Shown here: positions 29,001 through 39,804 of the stretch, one piece after another
Layout of the letters: every line of letters begins with the position of its first letter
How positions within the stretch are numbered: position 1 is the first letter of the stretch
Source of the DNA: Hyperoplus lanceolatus
Lineage: Eukaryota; Chordata; Actinopteri; Uranoscopiformes; Ammodytidae
Reading direction: 5' to 3'
NCBI GenBank assembly: GCA_026929865.2
Contig: CM049395.1
Coordinates: forward strand, 32,419,501-32,483,500
DNA: 64,000 nucleotides
The notes under the pieces: generated by a model
Databases searched by the model: none
Seen by the model: only the letters and a program-made list of their open reading frames with translations
Told to the model about the DNA's origin: nothing
Position numbers and translations under genes: made by a program

Positions 29001-31609
29001 TGATGAACACTTAAGGAGTTGGTAGAGAACTAAGGGGGGATTTGAGCCATTTTCATTATTATGCATGTCATCCTGGACAGAACATTTGTAGAAAATGATA
29101 CAAAAATTCTTGTCCAGAACAGAAAACGTGTTCTTAAGCCATACAAATGAAAAACTTCACAACAGCAGTTTTGATGTTTTCTGCAGTTTTTCTGCTGGAT
29201 GAACTAAGTTGTTGCTCTAATTTGATTACTGCAGAACAGTAAAAACGATTAGTGCCTGTGTTCTTTGAGTGTTATGCCAGCACTGGTTATTGTGGTCCTT
29301 GCAACAGGTTTGCGTGACTGACAAAGTGTTTCAAAGATTATGAATGTAGGTTGGTGACAGGAATTGAAAAATGGGTATTAGATGCCCTTCACTGTTGCTG
29401 GATGTGGGAAAGAGACTAAAGGTTAGTTGGTTGACATTCCCGAAGCCATTCTACTGGGGATGTCGGCAGTTCAAAAGGAGTCATTAAGCTTTACCCGTAC
29501 TGCCACAAAGGGGAGATTTAAGATAGCAAATAGATCCGATAGTGAAAACTTAAAGCCAAATACAAATATCCACTAAGAGGCTTTGATGTATTATGCTTTT
29601 ATTATACCCCCTTAAAAGACCGTACAAATTTAACTGTTTCAAGTTTAATTTTCTCCTGGGAAACTCTCATATTAACAGATCATCTATCCTTTTCATGTTA
29701 TCCATTGAGAAAACTGACGACTAAATACTGATGACAAGCAATTATAAATATTTATCCTGAGGCCTGGGAGGTCCTAAACTTTGGGGTAAAATCATAACTG
29801 ACTGAAATTGCAGAACATGTTGACTATCTTTTATGATGAAATATATTTAATAGTACGAAAGGGCTGGTAAACCATGACAAATGTTAGAATAACTTCAGAC
29901 GTCAGAGAAAAAGGAATGTCCTGTCAAATAGCTGACTGCCTTTAACAAAGCCATCTTTATGAAAGGGATTCACAGGCCAATACACATCCATTCAGACAAA
30001 GGTTTGCGCTTATAGCATTAAAACAAAGGCTACAGTACTCTTTGTGAGGAAACAACTTTCAGTAGATTTGACACAAGCTTGTATTTGCAGGAAAAACTCT
30101 ATGTAATTCCATCATTGGGTTTGGATTTAGAGAAACTGACAATGTGAATGGTTTGAAATCTCATTTCGCGGAGCCTGTGAGTTGAACTTTGCTCATTGAT
30201 TATCAATGTAAATCGAACTGATTATACAGCCTCAGATTTACTTGGCCGTCGTTTGATGACTTTTTGTTATTTCCACTCTCTTAAGGTCTTTAATCTTTGT
30301 ACAACATCCAAGTTGTAAGTAAGATATAATTAAGAGGTCCGTCAGGTGACATAAAAACAGTTTTACCTTGAAATTATAATGATTTCTGTGAGACTTATTT
30401 CCCAGCACTGGCACAGTGCAAACGCAGTACTTGGACGCAGTGCAAGACTACTTAAAGGAATACTTCACCCATACGGAACCAGCGTTCTATCATTATAAAA
30501 TCACTATTATAATATAACGAATGAGGTTTTTCTTCCCTCAGTCTTCCCTCAGTCTTCCCCTGGCCCAGCTGTCCTGTTAATCCTGACCCTTACTGTGATG
30601 TCACAAGAAGGAAAATGTAGGGTTAGACAGTGAGACCATAAAACACTCTTTCTGCCTTTTCTCAGGCTAGGATGATCCGATTTTTTTTTTTTTGCACATT
30701 TATAATACATAGGATCTCCTAGTTCAATACACCTTCATATTCCAACCGGTGAAGTAGGTCTTTAAAGCACTCACACATTGCTGTCTCCTTTTTTATATCT
30801 TCGCATATATTCTGCACATATTTTGTCAGCATAGTTGCAGATAATGAATTTGGATCCTTCCTGTATAACGTCTTAAAACATTTGTTTCCCTTTGTTGTTG
30901 TATACCTTCAGCATCTGAATCACAGTAAACATAAAACTTTCAATTGATTGCTTATTGGACATCTCCACAAGAAAACAATCCTCTCAAAGACTATTTCAAC
31001 ATTTTCATGTTGTAAAAGTTGCTTTTTCTAAATCAGAATATCAATATATTTCATGGCTTATTTAAATGCATCGGCAAGGTAAATGAAGTATATCTACACA
31101 AAAGTAATATTTGACACGATTTTCACACAGAAGCACTGACGGATGTATTACGTAGCACCAGGTTGGCCAGATGTGTAAGTGTCGTCTTATCTCTACCTGC
31201 TGGGAGCTGCCAGGTCCCCAGACTCTTTTCTTGGGAGCCTTTATTGGAAAACAGTGCTAATCTGTTTGCTCCTTTAATGAGCGCATTGTTCCTCAGAGGA
31301 GGGGAACCAGGTCTCATTGCTGCTTAGCTGCGGCTCTTTGAGCAGGAAAGCTTCCCTGAGCACCGCTGATACTCCGCTTTGCCTCAAACATATTGTGGAG
31401 GTCTGAGCCTCCAGTCTGAGCCCGTAACAAAGCCGAGTGTGAGGAAGACTCTGAGCCTCTGTCCTACTGTGGACTGTCTTTATTGTGGTGCTTTTTTCAC
31501 AGCTGATCCCAGGATCTAGCAGCTGGTATGGCCTTTTTAACCCTTCAGACTTTTGATTCTCCTTTAAAAAAAAGCTTCAATACTGTATGACATCATATTA
31601 TATTTTCAT
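26087..31609. other. Intergenic DNA, no confident gene
   Basis: Mostly AT-rich unique sequence. A splice-flanked segment at 28057-28173 is listed separately. Blocks at about 27880-28020 and 31130-31500 are more complex and could be conserved elements. At 30456-30480, TAAAGGAATACTTCACCC resembles the end of a common fish inverted-repeat element, but I cannot find a partner end. Confidence 0.4.
28057..28173 (+). other. Exon-like segment with splice-consensus flanks (unassigned)
   Basis: TTTCTTTCACTCTCTCCCTGTAG precedes a 117-bp segment with one fully open frame (HWTAGPIQEIKSTGV, then a Glu/Lys-rich stretch). It is followed by ACTA|GTATGT. The signals look real but no partner exon or family is recognised. 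Confidence 0.18.
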
Positions 31610-32020
31610 TTTTTTTTTTCATTTAACTTTTATTTATCCTCGAGAGACCAATTGAGGGGTGACCCTCATTTACAATGGTGTCGAGTTCAAACAAATTCAA
31701 AGGAAAAACAACAATACATAAACAATATTCAACGCAAATACATCAAATACACAACAACAGGTGAAGAGAAAAACAATTGAAACATTTACACAGTGGTGAA
31801 GATTAAGTGGTAGCAATTAAAATTAAATGGGTGAAAGTACAATATAGCCTAATTAAAACAGTTACAGGTAGAGTTTGGCAGATTTAAAATAGTTTGTTTA
31901 AATTGGTTAAAGGATATGAAGTTATTTAGTTTGATTTGTTGCTGTAAATTGTTCCAGGAGTCAGGGGCACTGAAATATCCTACTATATATAAGGTATTGT
32001 CATTATTTTTGTTAAATATT
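31610..32020 (-). mobile_element. LINE 3' fragment (CR1/Rex1-like)
   Basis: The minus strand reads APDSWNNLQQQIKLNNF followed by FNQFKQTI and a stop. This is the typical C-terminus of fish non-LTR reverse transcriptases, followed by an AT-rich 3' UTR ending GGATAAATAAAAGTTAAATG. It is heavily 5' truncated. Confidence 0.6.
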
Positions 32021-32102
32021 TTAAAATGAGAAAGGATTTTTTTTGTACATAATAATTTAACAAAATTACATTTTCATTTATTGAAAGTGCTTTTGAATAT
32101 TA

Positions 32103-32275
32103 AAATACAATAACGCGTACCATGTTGGCTCCAGCCTTCGTTGCAGTGGTCGCGTGTTCAAGTCCGACCCGTGGACCTTTGCTGCAGGTCGTCCCCCCCT
32201 CTCTCTGTCTCCCCATTTCAACTCTGTGCTATCAAATAAAGCTTGAAAATGCCCAAAAAATAATCTTGAAAAAAA
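32103..32275 (+). mobile_element. tRNA-derived SINE (3' part)
   Basis: GTGTTCAAGTCCGACC resembles an RNA polymerase III B box. It is followed by a GCTGCAGGTCGTCCCCCCCTCTCTCTGTC-type body and a tail with TATCAAATAAAGC and AAAATGCCCAAAAAATAATC, a tail I recognise from fish SINEs. The A-box end is weak or diverged. Confidence 0.6.
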
Positions 32276-32468
32276 ATACAATAACGCACACTCTGGGTGA
32301 AGATATGATGATAAAGAAAAGACGACAAATGGCCACTAGATATTTTAAAATATATTTTTAGATAATTTGTTTGTAATTAGATTGAATTGATCTGCTCCCT
32401 AAATATCTAAAATAAATCTGTATTTTTCAGTGAAAATCCTTCCTAATGTAAAATTAAGAAATTATTAC

Positions 32469-33723
32469 AGGGGAGAACGGGGTAATCTGAGCCACTTTTT
32501 ACATTTGCTCCCCTCTAAGGGAGCTAAAATGATTTATCACTCACATTTACACATTTCCCATTAATTCAGGATGTTTCCTAGAAATGGGCATTAGCAGAAT
32601 TTTTTCAAGACAAAGGGCAGTGAAAATATGATTGTTTTTAAAAAAGTTGTCATGTGGCTCACTTTATCCCAGCTGTGGGGTAAACTGATCCACTTACTTT
32701 TTCCACTCTGAAACTACCATAACAACACATATTGTAACAGTAAGAATCCTGAAAGCTAGCCACACATTCCAGAACTAATGTCGGACTAGTAAAAGAATGA
32801 TGGGGTTTGGTCAATTAAGCAAAGCTAATTTTCTAAACACTTGAAAGTAACTCTGAACAAAATCAAATACAACATATTATAATTCAAAAGGTTTTAATAA
32901 GATTCAAGTGAAAGATAGAACCAGTGAGATTAGAACACAGTCTGGGGGTCAGAACACAGGACCCTTAGAGCCAGCTAGTGTCTGGGGGTCAAAGCATAGG
33001 AAAATCAGAACCAGCGAGAAGAGCCTGGGACTCAGAACACAGGAGAAGACCCAACTGGATTATAACATCAGCCTGTCATACTCTACAACTAGGCCTACTC
33101 TACATTCCAGCCCTGAAGGTTACAGGGAAAGATGAGAAGGTGCTCTTTCTGTGTGGTTGACCCAGGTCGTCTTCCTGGTGTATTTCCTTGGCATGATGGC
33201 TTTTCTACAATGTGTATGACATTAAAATAAAACATATGTTATGTAATATTACATTAAAATATGTTTAAGACTAAACTTAACTTGTGCCTCATGGTGGGGG
33301 AAAGTGAGACAGTGGCTCACTTTCCCCCACAGCATTTGGCTCACTTTCCTCCACCACCACAATTTGAGAAAAAACTACCTCTCTTAGCATTTCAGGCTAA
33401 TCTTCAGTTATCAGCATCACATGGTTTCATATGTTGGTAGTTCATCAACACGTTTGATAGACGTTTTTCTACGTGAATACATTTGCTTTGGCACAACAGT
33501 TGATTAAGTTGACAGCAAGAAAATTTACTTTTACATGCAAAATACCTGTTTTGGTGAAAAAAACATGCTTACCACAGCACCATGAGGTCCTCTCTTTCAG
33601 GGCCATGGGGAAATGAGAGGGACTTGAAAACATATATCTCACATGACCACAAATGTTTTCCATTGCCTAGATACAGGGGGTGGCTCACATTACCCGATGC
33701 CTCAGATTCCCCCGTTCTCCCCT
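32469..33723. mobile_element. Inverted-repeat DNA transposon of unknown family, non-autonomous
   Basis: The ends are AGGGGAGAACGGGGTAATCT on the left and the reverse complement of AGGGGAGAACGGGGGAATCT on the right: about 23 bp of terminal inverted repeat with one mismatch. Internal copies of a GTGGCTCACTTTxCCC motif recur (about 32655, 33314 and 33334, and GGTGGCTCACATTACCC near 33680). A 15-bp perfect hairpin lies at 33294-33330. No transposase is recognised over 1.25 kb. No convincing target-site duplication is seen, so I do not assign a superfamily. Confidence 0.6.
33294..33330. repeat. Perfect 15-bp hairpin inside the element
   Basis: Arm GTGGGGGAAAGTGAG (33294-33308), loop of 7 nt, then its exact reverse complement (33316-33330). 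Confidence 0.9.
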
Positions 33724-34231
33724 ACTCATGTATATGCCACATTTGTTTATTCTGAAACATTACTGACACCAAACCAACACATTATGCTTACACACACCAC
33801 ATTAAATCAACTATAACCTTTACAAATTGCATATGTTAATATGTGCATATGTTTTACATACATAAAACATACTAATATACTAAAAACTAGCAATATATTA
33901 TTTCATTAATGACACAATGTGCACTACGTTCTCCAAATTAGTCAAAGACACACAAAATAAAAACAAGAATGTTTTTTTTCCAGATTAAAATTGACCAGTA
34001 ACAAGTTGACTTTAAGCATATACTGAAATATTCATGGACCTCTTATCATTTGGACGATAAAACATATTGAAGATTAATTACCATTGAAATGTATGACAAT
34101 AAATGGATATCTGAGCAGAAGGTCACAGATAGGCAAAAGGCATCATCTTGTCTATTGTTCCCACCAGCTGCATAGAAGCAGCAACACATAATGGCAACAG
34201 TCGGCTCTAATGATGGAGAGGCCTCCCTCAT

Positions 34232-34295
<64 letters not shown>

Positions 34296-34604
34296 TACAC
34301 AGGTACCATCGAACCCTGCATCTTGATCAGACAGTGCCCCCTCTAATTGAGCTAATCCCCACTTCAGGATCAACGCTGTCCCATGAGGTCCGACCCTCCA
34401 CCCAGCCAGTCTCCTGATCTCACTGTCAGCTCTCTCAGCCTAAACCCTTCGTCCCCCTCAGTGGCTCATGTGGACTGTAAAGCTGTTTATTGGGAGACAA
34501 TGGGCAGCAGATTGTGCTGTCAGGCTCCATTAATTTCCATCATTAGCATCACACTCCAGAGTCTGGAACTGGGGGTCCTAAGCCTTAAGATGTGTATGTG
34601 TACA

Positions 34605-34682
<78 letters not shown>

Positions 34683-34733
34683 GTGTGTGGCGTGTGCGTG
34701 TGTGTGTGGGTGTGGGTGTGGGTGTGCGTGTGC

Positions 34734-34808
<75 letters not shown>

Positions 34809-35146
34809 GTTTTTTATGTAATATATACCGCAAACAAACCCTGTATCAATTAAGTGTGAGCTGCATTTCATTACACACTTGAGATTGTTTTGTCCTTAAA
34901 TTAACCATACAAAAACTTTGATAAAATTGTTGTGACAAAACAAAAAAGATGTATTAGATGTATAGAATTATTATAATTTTTTTTTTACTCCAGCATCCAA
35001 GTTGGAGTGTTATTGTTTGCACATTTCAGCCTCAACTGTAGAAGTTGCAAGTGACTTCAAGTGATTTTTGAACAGCTGCAAATTGTTCTAAAACACTAAA
35101 ATAAACTCCCTCAGTATTTTGATGCACGGGTGGGAACATTGGTATC
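33724..35146. other. Intergenic DNA with two microsatellites
   Basis: (CA)n lies at 34235-34290 and an interrupted (GT)n at 34607-34806 with GTGTGGGTGTGG and GTGCGTGTGCG variants. Between them, 34380-34580 is complex single-copy-looking sequence that may be regulatory. No gene. Confidence 0.6.
34607..34806. repeat. (GT)n microsatellite, interrupted
   Basis: About 200 bp of GT with GGTGTGG and GCGTGT interruptions in the middle third. Confidence 0.96.
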
Positions 35147-35311
35147 AAGGCAAGGCAAGGCAAGGCAAGTTTATTTATATAGCACAATTCAAACACAAGG
35201 CCACTCAAAGTGCTTTACAGGGGCAAGATTAAAATACATAAAACACATTAGAAGACATTTAAAAGCGAATGAAAAGAAGTAAAACATTTAAATAAAATAA
35301 AAAAGTACAGG

Positions 35312-35881
35312 TTAAAATGGAAACAGAAAAGTCTTCAGATTTGATTTAAAAGAACTGAGGGTTGCAGCAGACCTCAAGTTTTCTGGGAGTTTGTTCCAGA
35401 TATTTGGTGCATAAAAACTAAAAGCTGCTTCTCCTCGTTTAGTCCTAACTCTTGGGACTGTAAGTAAACCTGTCCCAGATGACCTAAGGGCTCTGGACGG
35501 TTCATAACGTATCAGCAGATCAGTAATGTATTTTGGCGCTAAACCATTTAGTGCTTTATAAACCAACATCAGTATTTTGAAATCAATTCTTTGAGTGACA
35601 GGAAGCCAGTGTAAAGACCTCAGAACTGGGGTAATATGATCCACTTTTTTGGTCCTAGTGAGGACTCGAGCAGCAGCGTTCTGAATTAGCTGAAGGTGTC
35701 TGATAGATTTTTTTGGAAGGCCTGCAAGGACACTGTTACAGTAGTCAAGTCTACTAAAGATAAATGCATGGACAAGTTTTTCTAAATGTTGCTGAGACAT
35801 AAGTCCTTTAATTCTTGATATGTTTTTAAGGTGGTAGTATGCTGACTTATTAATTGATTTAATGTGTTTCTTGAAATTCAA
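35312..35881 (-). pseudogene. LINE reverse transcriptase C-terminal part, out of frame
   Basis: A 189-codon frame with FSRLDYCNSVLAGLP, IQNAAARVLT and LHWLPVTQRIDFKI, the standard C-terminal segment of L2/CR1-group proteins, and a terminal NLKTFLFPF before the stop. It belongs to the ORF ending at 35981. The intervening 100 bp carries at least two frame changes. Confidence 0.85.
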
Positions 35882-35980
35882 GTCGGAGTCTATGACAACA
35901 CCGAGATTTCTGATAGCATAACAGATGTAAGCTGTGCGCTGACTTTTAATTGTTCATCTTTGGCACCAAAGACAATTACT

Positions 35981-38260
35981 TCAGTTTTGTCGCTGTTCAA
36001 TTGAAGGAAATTTATGGCACATCCAATCATTGATTTGTTCAATGCACTTACTCAGTGCTTGTATCGGACTGTAGTCTCCTGGTGATATGGTTATGTAAAT
36101 TTGTGTGTCGTCTGCATAATTATGGTAGCATAATTTGTTCTTATTCATAATCTGAGCTAGTGGGAGCATGTAGATGTTAAACAGAAGAGGCCCAAGAATG
36201 GAACCTTGGGGGACCCCGCATTCAATATGTGTCCGCTCAGATGTGAAATTGCCTATTGACACATAGTAGTCTCTGTCCTTTAAGTAGGATTCAAACCAGT
36301 TTAGTACAGTTCCAGAGAGTCCAACCCAGTTTGCTAGTCGATCTAGTAATATGCCGTGGTCAACTGTGTCAAAAGCGGCACTGAGATCCAGTAAAACTAA
36401 AACAGAACTTTTGCCACTGTCTGTGTTTAAGTGGATGTCATTGAGGACCTTAACCAGAGCAGTTTCAGTGCTGTGGTGTTGTCGAAATCCTGACTGGAAA
36501 ACATCAAAGCAGTTGCTCATTGCTAAGTAGTTATTTAGCTGTTGATAAACAGCTTTTTCAATGATTTTGCTTAAAAATGGTAGGTTAGATATGGGCCTAT
36601 AATTGTTCATGAGCGATGTATCTAGATTGTTCTTTTTTAGGAGTGGCTTGATGACTGCTGTTTTCAGGGCCTGTGGGAATACACCTGTCCGAAGGGACAT
36701 GTTGACAATTTGTAGAACATCTGAGGCCATACAGCTAAAAACAGTTTTAAAGAAGCCTGTGGGAAGAATGTCAAGGCAACAGGAGGAGGAGTTCAGGTGT
36801 TGTATAATGTCCTCCAGGTTTTTGTGGTTTATCAGATAAAATTGTGTCATTGCATTTGGATTGATTTTAAGTGGGCATAGCGATGACACATATGTTGAAT
36901 TTTGTATTGATGCAGTGACAGCTTGTCTAATTTTGTGAATTTTCTCAGTAAAGAAGGAGGCAAATTCATTGCAGGCCCTCGTGGAGAGATGTTCAGACGC
37001 TACTGACACAGGAGGGTTTGTTAATCTGTCGACAGTAGCAAACAGGGCACGTGCATTGTTGTTGTTTTTGGTGATGATGTCAGAAAAGAAAGACTGCCTT
37101 GCACTTTTCATCTCTGAGTTAAAAGTGCGAAGTTTCTCTTTGAAGATGTCATAATAAACCTGGAGATTTGTTTTTCGCCACCTGCGTTCCGCTTTACGGC
37201 ACTCTCTTTTTTCTATTCTGACCTGCGGGGCATTTCTCCAGGGAGATCTTTTCTTACCAGAGACAACCTTCATCTTAGTGGGCGCAATAGCATCTATAAC
37301 ACTTGTAATTTTGCCGTTAAAGTTGTCTAAAAGCTCATTAACTGAGTTACAGGGGAGGGGTGGTATTAAAGAAAATGCTTGAATAAATGTTTCACTGGTA
37401 TTTTCTGTAATATACCGTTTTTTGATTACTTTTGATTGATCAGTTGTGTGCACAGACATTTTACTCTCAAAAAATAAACAGGAATGGTCTGAGAGGGGAC
37501 CTATATCTGCCACTGTTATGTCTGAAATGTTCATTCCTCTGGAAATGATAAGGTCCAGAGTGTGCCCTTTGTTATGAGTAGGTTTGTCAACATGTTGATT
37601 TAGTCCAAAGTTGTCAAGGACACAGCACAGTTCTTTCCCACATCTGTCCCCGGGTTTGTCGATATGAATATTTAAGTCTCCAACAATTAATACACAGTGA
37701 AACTCAATACAGATTACAGACAGCAGCTCAGAAAGGTCATCTAAAAAGCTTGTATTGTATTGTGGTGGCCGGTAGATATTGATGAAAATAGCTCTAGAGG
37801 CTGAATTTAACTGGAGAGCCACATACTCAAATGAATCAAAATTTCCATAAGACATCTTTTTGCATTGTAGAGATTCTTTAAACAAAATAGCAACCCCCCC
37901 TCCTTTTTTATGCACTCTGGATTCACTCACGAAAGTGTAGTTTGGGGGGGCGGGCTCTATCAGTACAGCTGAGCTGTTATCTTGGTCTAACCAAGTTTCA
38001 GTTAAAAACATAAAATTAAGATTGTGCCTAGTAATAAGATCATTAATTAAAAATGTTTTACCTGCCAATGATCTGATGTTTAATAAAGCTAAATTTAGTG
38101 TGTTCGAAGCATTGTCAGCCCGATTAATTTCAGCAGATTGTGGCTGAAGAGGAATGCTTATCAGATTTGATAACGGTTTCCCGTTTCTTGAAATAAACCT
38201 TGAAAAACAGGGCCCCGGCTTATCTTGTGGGTCGAAGGCGATAACTGTGTAGCCCGGCAC
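35981..38260 (-). pseudogene. LINE endonuclease/reverse transcriptase ORF (frameshifted)
   Basis: A 759-codon frame. The apurinic-type endonuclease lies at roughly residues 50-270 ([27 protein letters not shown] and the LSDHS motif). The reverse transcriptase lies at roughly 540-740 ([56 protein letters not shown] and catalytic YADDTQIY). It nicks target DNA and copies LINE RNA. The frame ends prematurely after [10 protein letters not shown]; homologous sequence resumes in another frame just downstream, so a small indel near 36010 broke it. The ATG at 38260 is probably not the original start, since the upstream part lies in another frame. Confidence 0.88.
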
Positions 38261-38606
38261 ATATCAACAAATGCTTCAGTCTCCCAAGCCTGATGATGAT
38301 GACGTCGCGGTGGGATCGGAGGGGGTTTGCGTGGAGGGGTGAAGAGCCGGGCACTGTGGCTTAGATTGGCGAGTTGAGGGGGACGTTGACTGCTGGGGGT
38401 ATATACGATTTCCTTGAATCCCAGATCAGGAGAGGATGGAGAAAGGGTGGTTGTAGGAGAGATTGAATGAGCAAGAGGTGGGCTTGTTATGGGTGGGGCC
38501 CCCTCCTCTCTGCCCTGATATCTCTCATGGTCTGAGCTGTCATCTGGGGCCGGCAGTTGTCCTTCGGCGCTGCTGCTACGCTGTGTTATCTTCCTCAAAG
38601 ACTAAC

Positions 38607-38906
38607 TTGGTAAATGGACTTGTATAGCGCTATATCTCCGTTTATCACAGACTAAAAGCGCTTTACATTGTTTTTGTACACATTCACCCAGTCACACACT
38701 CATTCATACACCGATAGCAGCAGCTACCACGCAGGGTAGGCTTAGCACTAGGGTGCTAAGCTAACTAAGCCAACTATCGGGAGCAATTTGGGGTTCAGTG
38801 TCTTGCTCAGGGACACTTCGACATGTGGCGGTTGAGACGGGGGATCGAACCTCCGACCCTGCACACCAGAGGCGAACACCCTACCCACTTCGCCACTGCC
38901 GCCCGT
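38607..38906 (-). mobile_element. tRNA-derived SINE
   Basis: On the minus strand the head reads TGGCGAAGTGG (perfect A box) and GGTTCGATCCC (perfect B box) 30-40 nt later, inside a tRNA-like 5' region at 38906-38840. The body follows, and the tail AAAGCGCTTTTAGTCTGTG / TATAGCGCTATACAAG resembles the neighbouring LINE's AAAGCACTTTGAGTGG / GTGCTATATAAATAAAC. That is consistent with mobilisation by an L2-type partner (inference). It is not a functional tRNA gene. Confidence 0.75.
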
Positions 38907-38925
38907 TCAGTTCATCTCTTATCTA

Positions 38926-39804
38926 CACTCACCGGCCACTTTATTAGGTACACCTGTTCAATTGCTTATAAAAACAAAAAGCTAATCTACCAATCACATG
39001 GCCGCAACTCAACGCATTTAGGCATGACGTGGTCAAGACAACATACTGAAGTTAAAGCATCAGAATGGGGAAAAAAGGGAATTTAAGCAACTTTTAACGT
39101 GGCATGGTTGATGGTGCATGGCAGGATGGATCCATGCTTTCATGTTGTTTACACCAAATTCTGACCCTACCATCTGACTTTCGCAACTGAAATCGAGACT
39201 CATCAGACCCGGCAAGACTTTCCAATCTTTTATTGTCCAATTTTGGTGAGTCTGTGCGAATTATAGCCTGATCAGTTTCCTATTTTTAGCTGACAGGAGT
39301 GGCACCCGGTGGGGTCTTCTGTTGCTGTAGTCCATCTGCTTCAAGGTTGGTAGTGTTTTGCGTTCAGAGATGGTAATCTGCATACCCTGGTTGTAAATAG
39401 TGGTTATTTGAGTTACTGTTGCCTTTCTCTCATCTTGAACCAGTATGCTCATCCTCCTCTGACCTCTGACTTCAACAAGGCATTTTCGTCCACACAAATG
39501 CCACTAACTGGATATTTTTTCTTTTTCGGGCCATTCTCTGTAAGCCCTAGAGATGGTTGTGCGTGAAAATCCCAGTAGATCAGCAGTTTCTGAAATACTC
39601 AGACCAGCTCTTCTGACACAATCAACATTGCCATGTTCAAAGTCACTTAAACCCCTTTCTTCCCCATTCTGATGCTCGGTTTTAACTTCAACTTGTCCTG
39701 TCCAGGTCTTCATGCCTAAATGCATTGAGTTGCTGCCATGCTGATTAGTTATATGTGTTAACAAGCAAATTAACTGCTGTACCTAATAAAGTGGCCGGTG
39801 AGTG
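38926..39804 (-). mobile_element. Internally deleted Tc1-like transposon with long inverted ends
   Basis: An 879-bp element bounded by TA on both sides. It starts CACTCACCGGCCACTTTATT and ends with its reverse complement. Similarity between the ends extends inward about 190 bp. The minus strand encodes a Tc1 transposase N-terminus at 39764-39504 (FEHGNVDCVRRAGLSISETA, then LLGFSRTTISRAYREW: helix-turn-helix) and the second DNA-binding part at 39497-39261 (RGQRRMSILVQDERKATVTQ). Most of the catalytic DDE domain is deleted, so it is non-autonomous. Confidence 0.85.

Larger units (their letters stand above)
35147..38606 (-). mobile_element. L2/CR1-type LINE, nearly complete but frameshifted
   Basis: A minus-strand non-LTR retrotransposon of about 3.4 kb. 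Its coding region is split into three frames: 38598-38161 (Pro-rich N-terminal part), 38260-35981 (endonuclease plus reverse transcriptase) and 35881-35312 (C-terminal part). The 3' end contains AAAGTGCTTTGAGTGG-like text as commonly seen in fish LINE tails. It terminates in short tandem CCTTG repeats (plus-strand CAAGG copies at 35146-35169). I place it in the L2/CR1 group from motif style rather than a tree. A SINE abuts its 5' end. Confidence 0.85.

Noticed and set aside
38840-38906. tRNA-like sequence with A and B boxes
   Set aside because: It continues into a SINE body and tail; the tRNA-like fold is only the SINE head.
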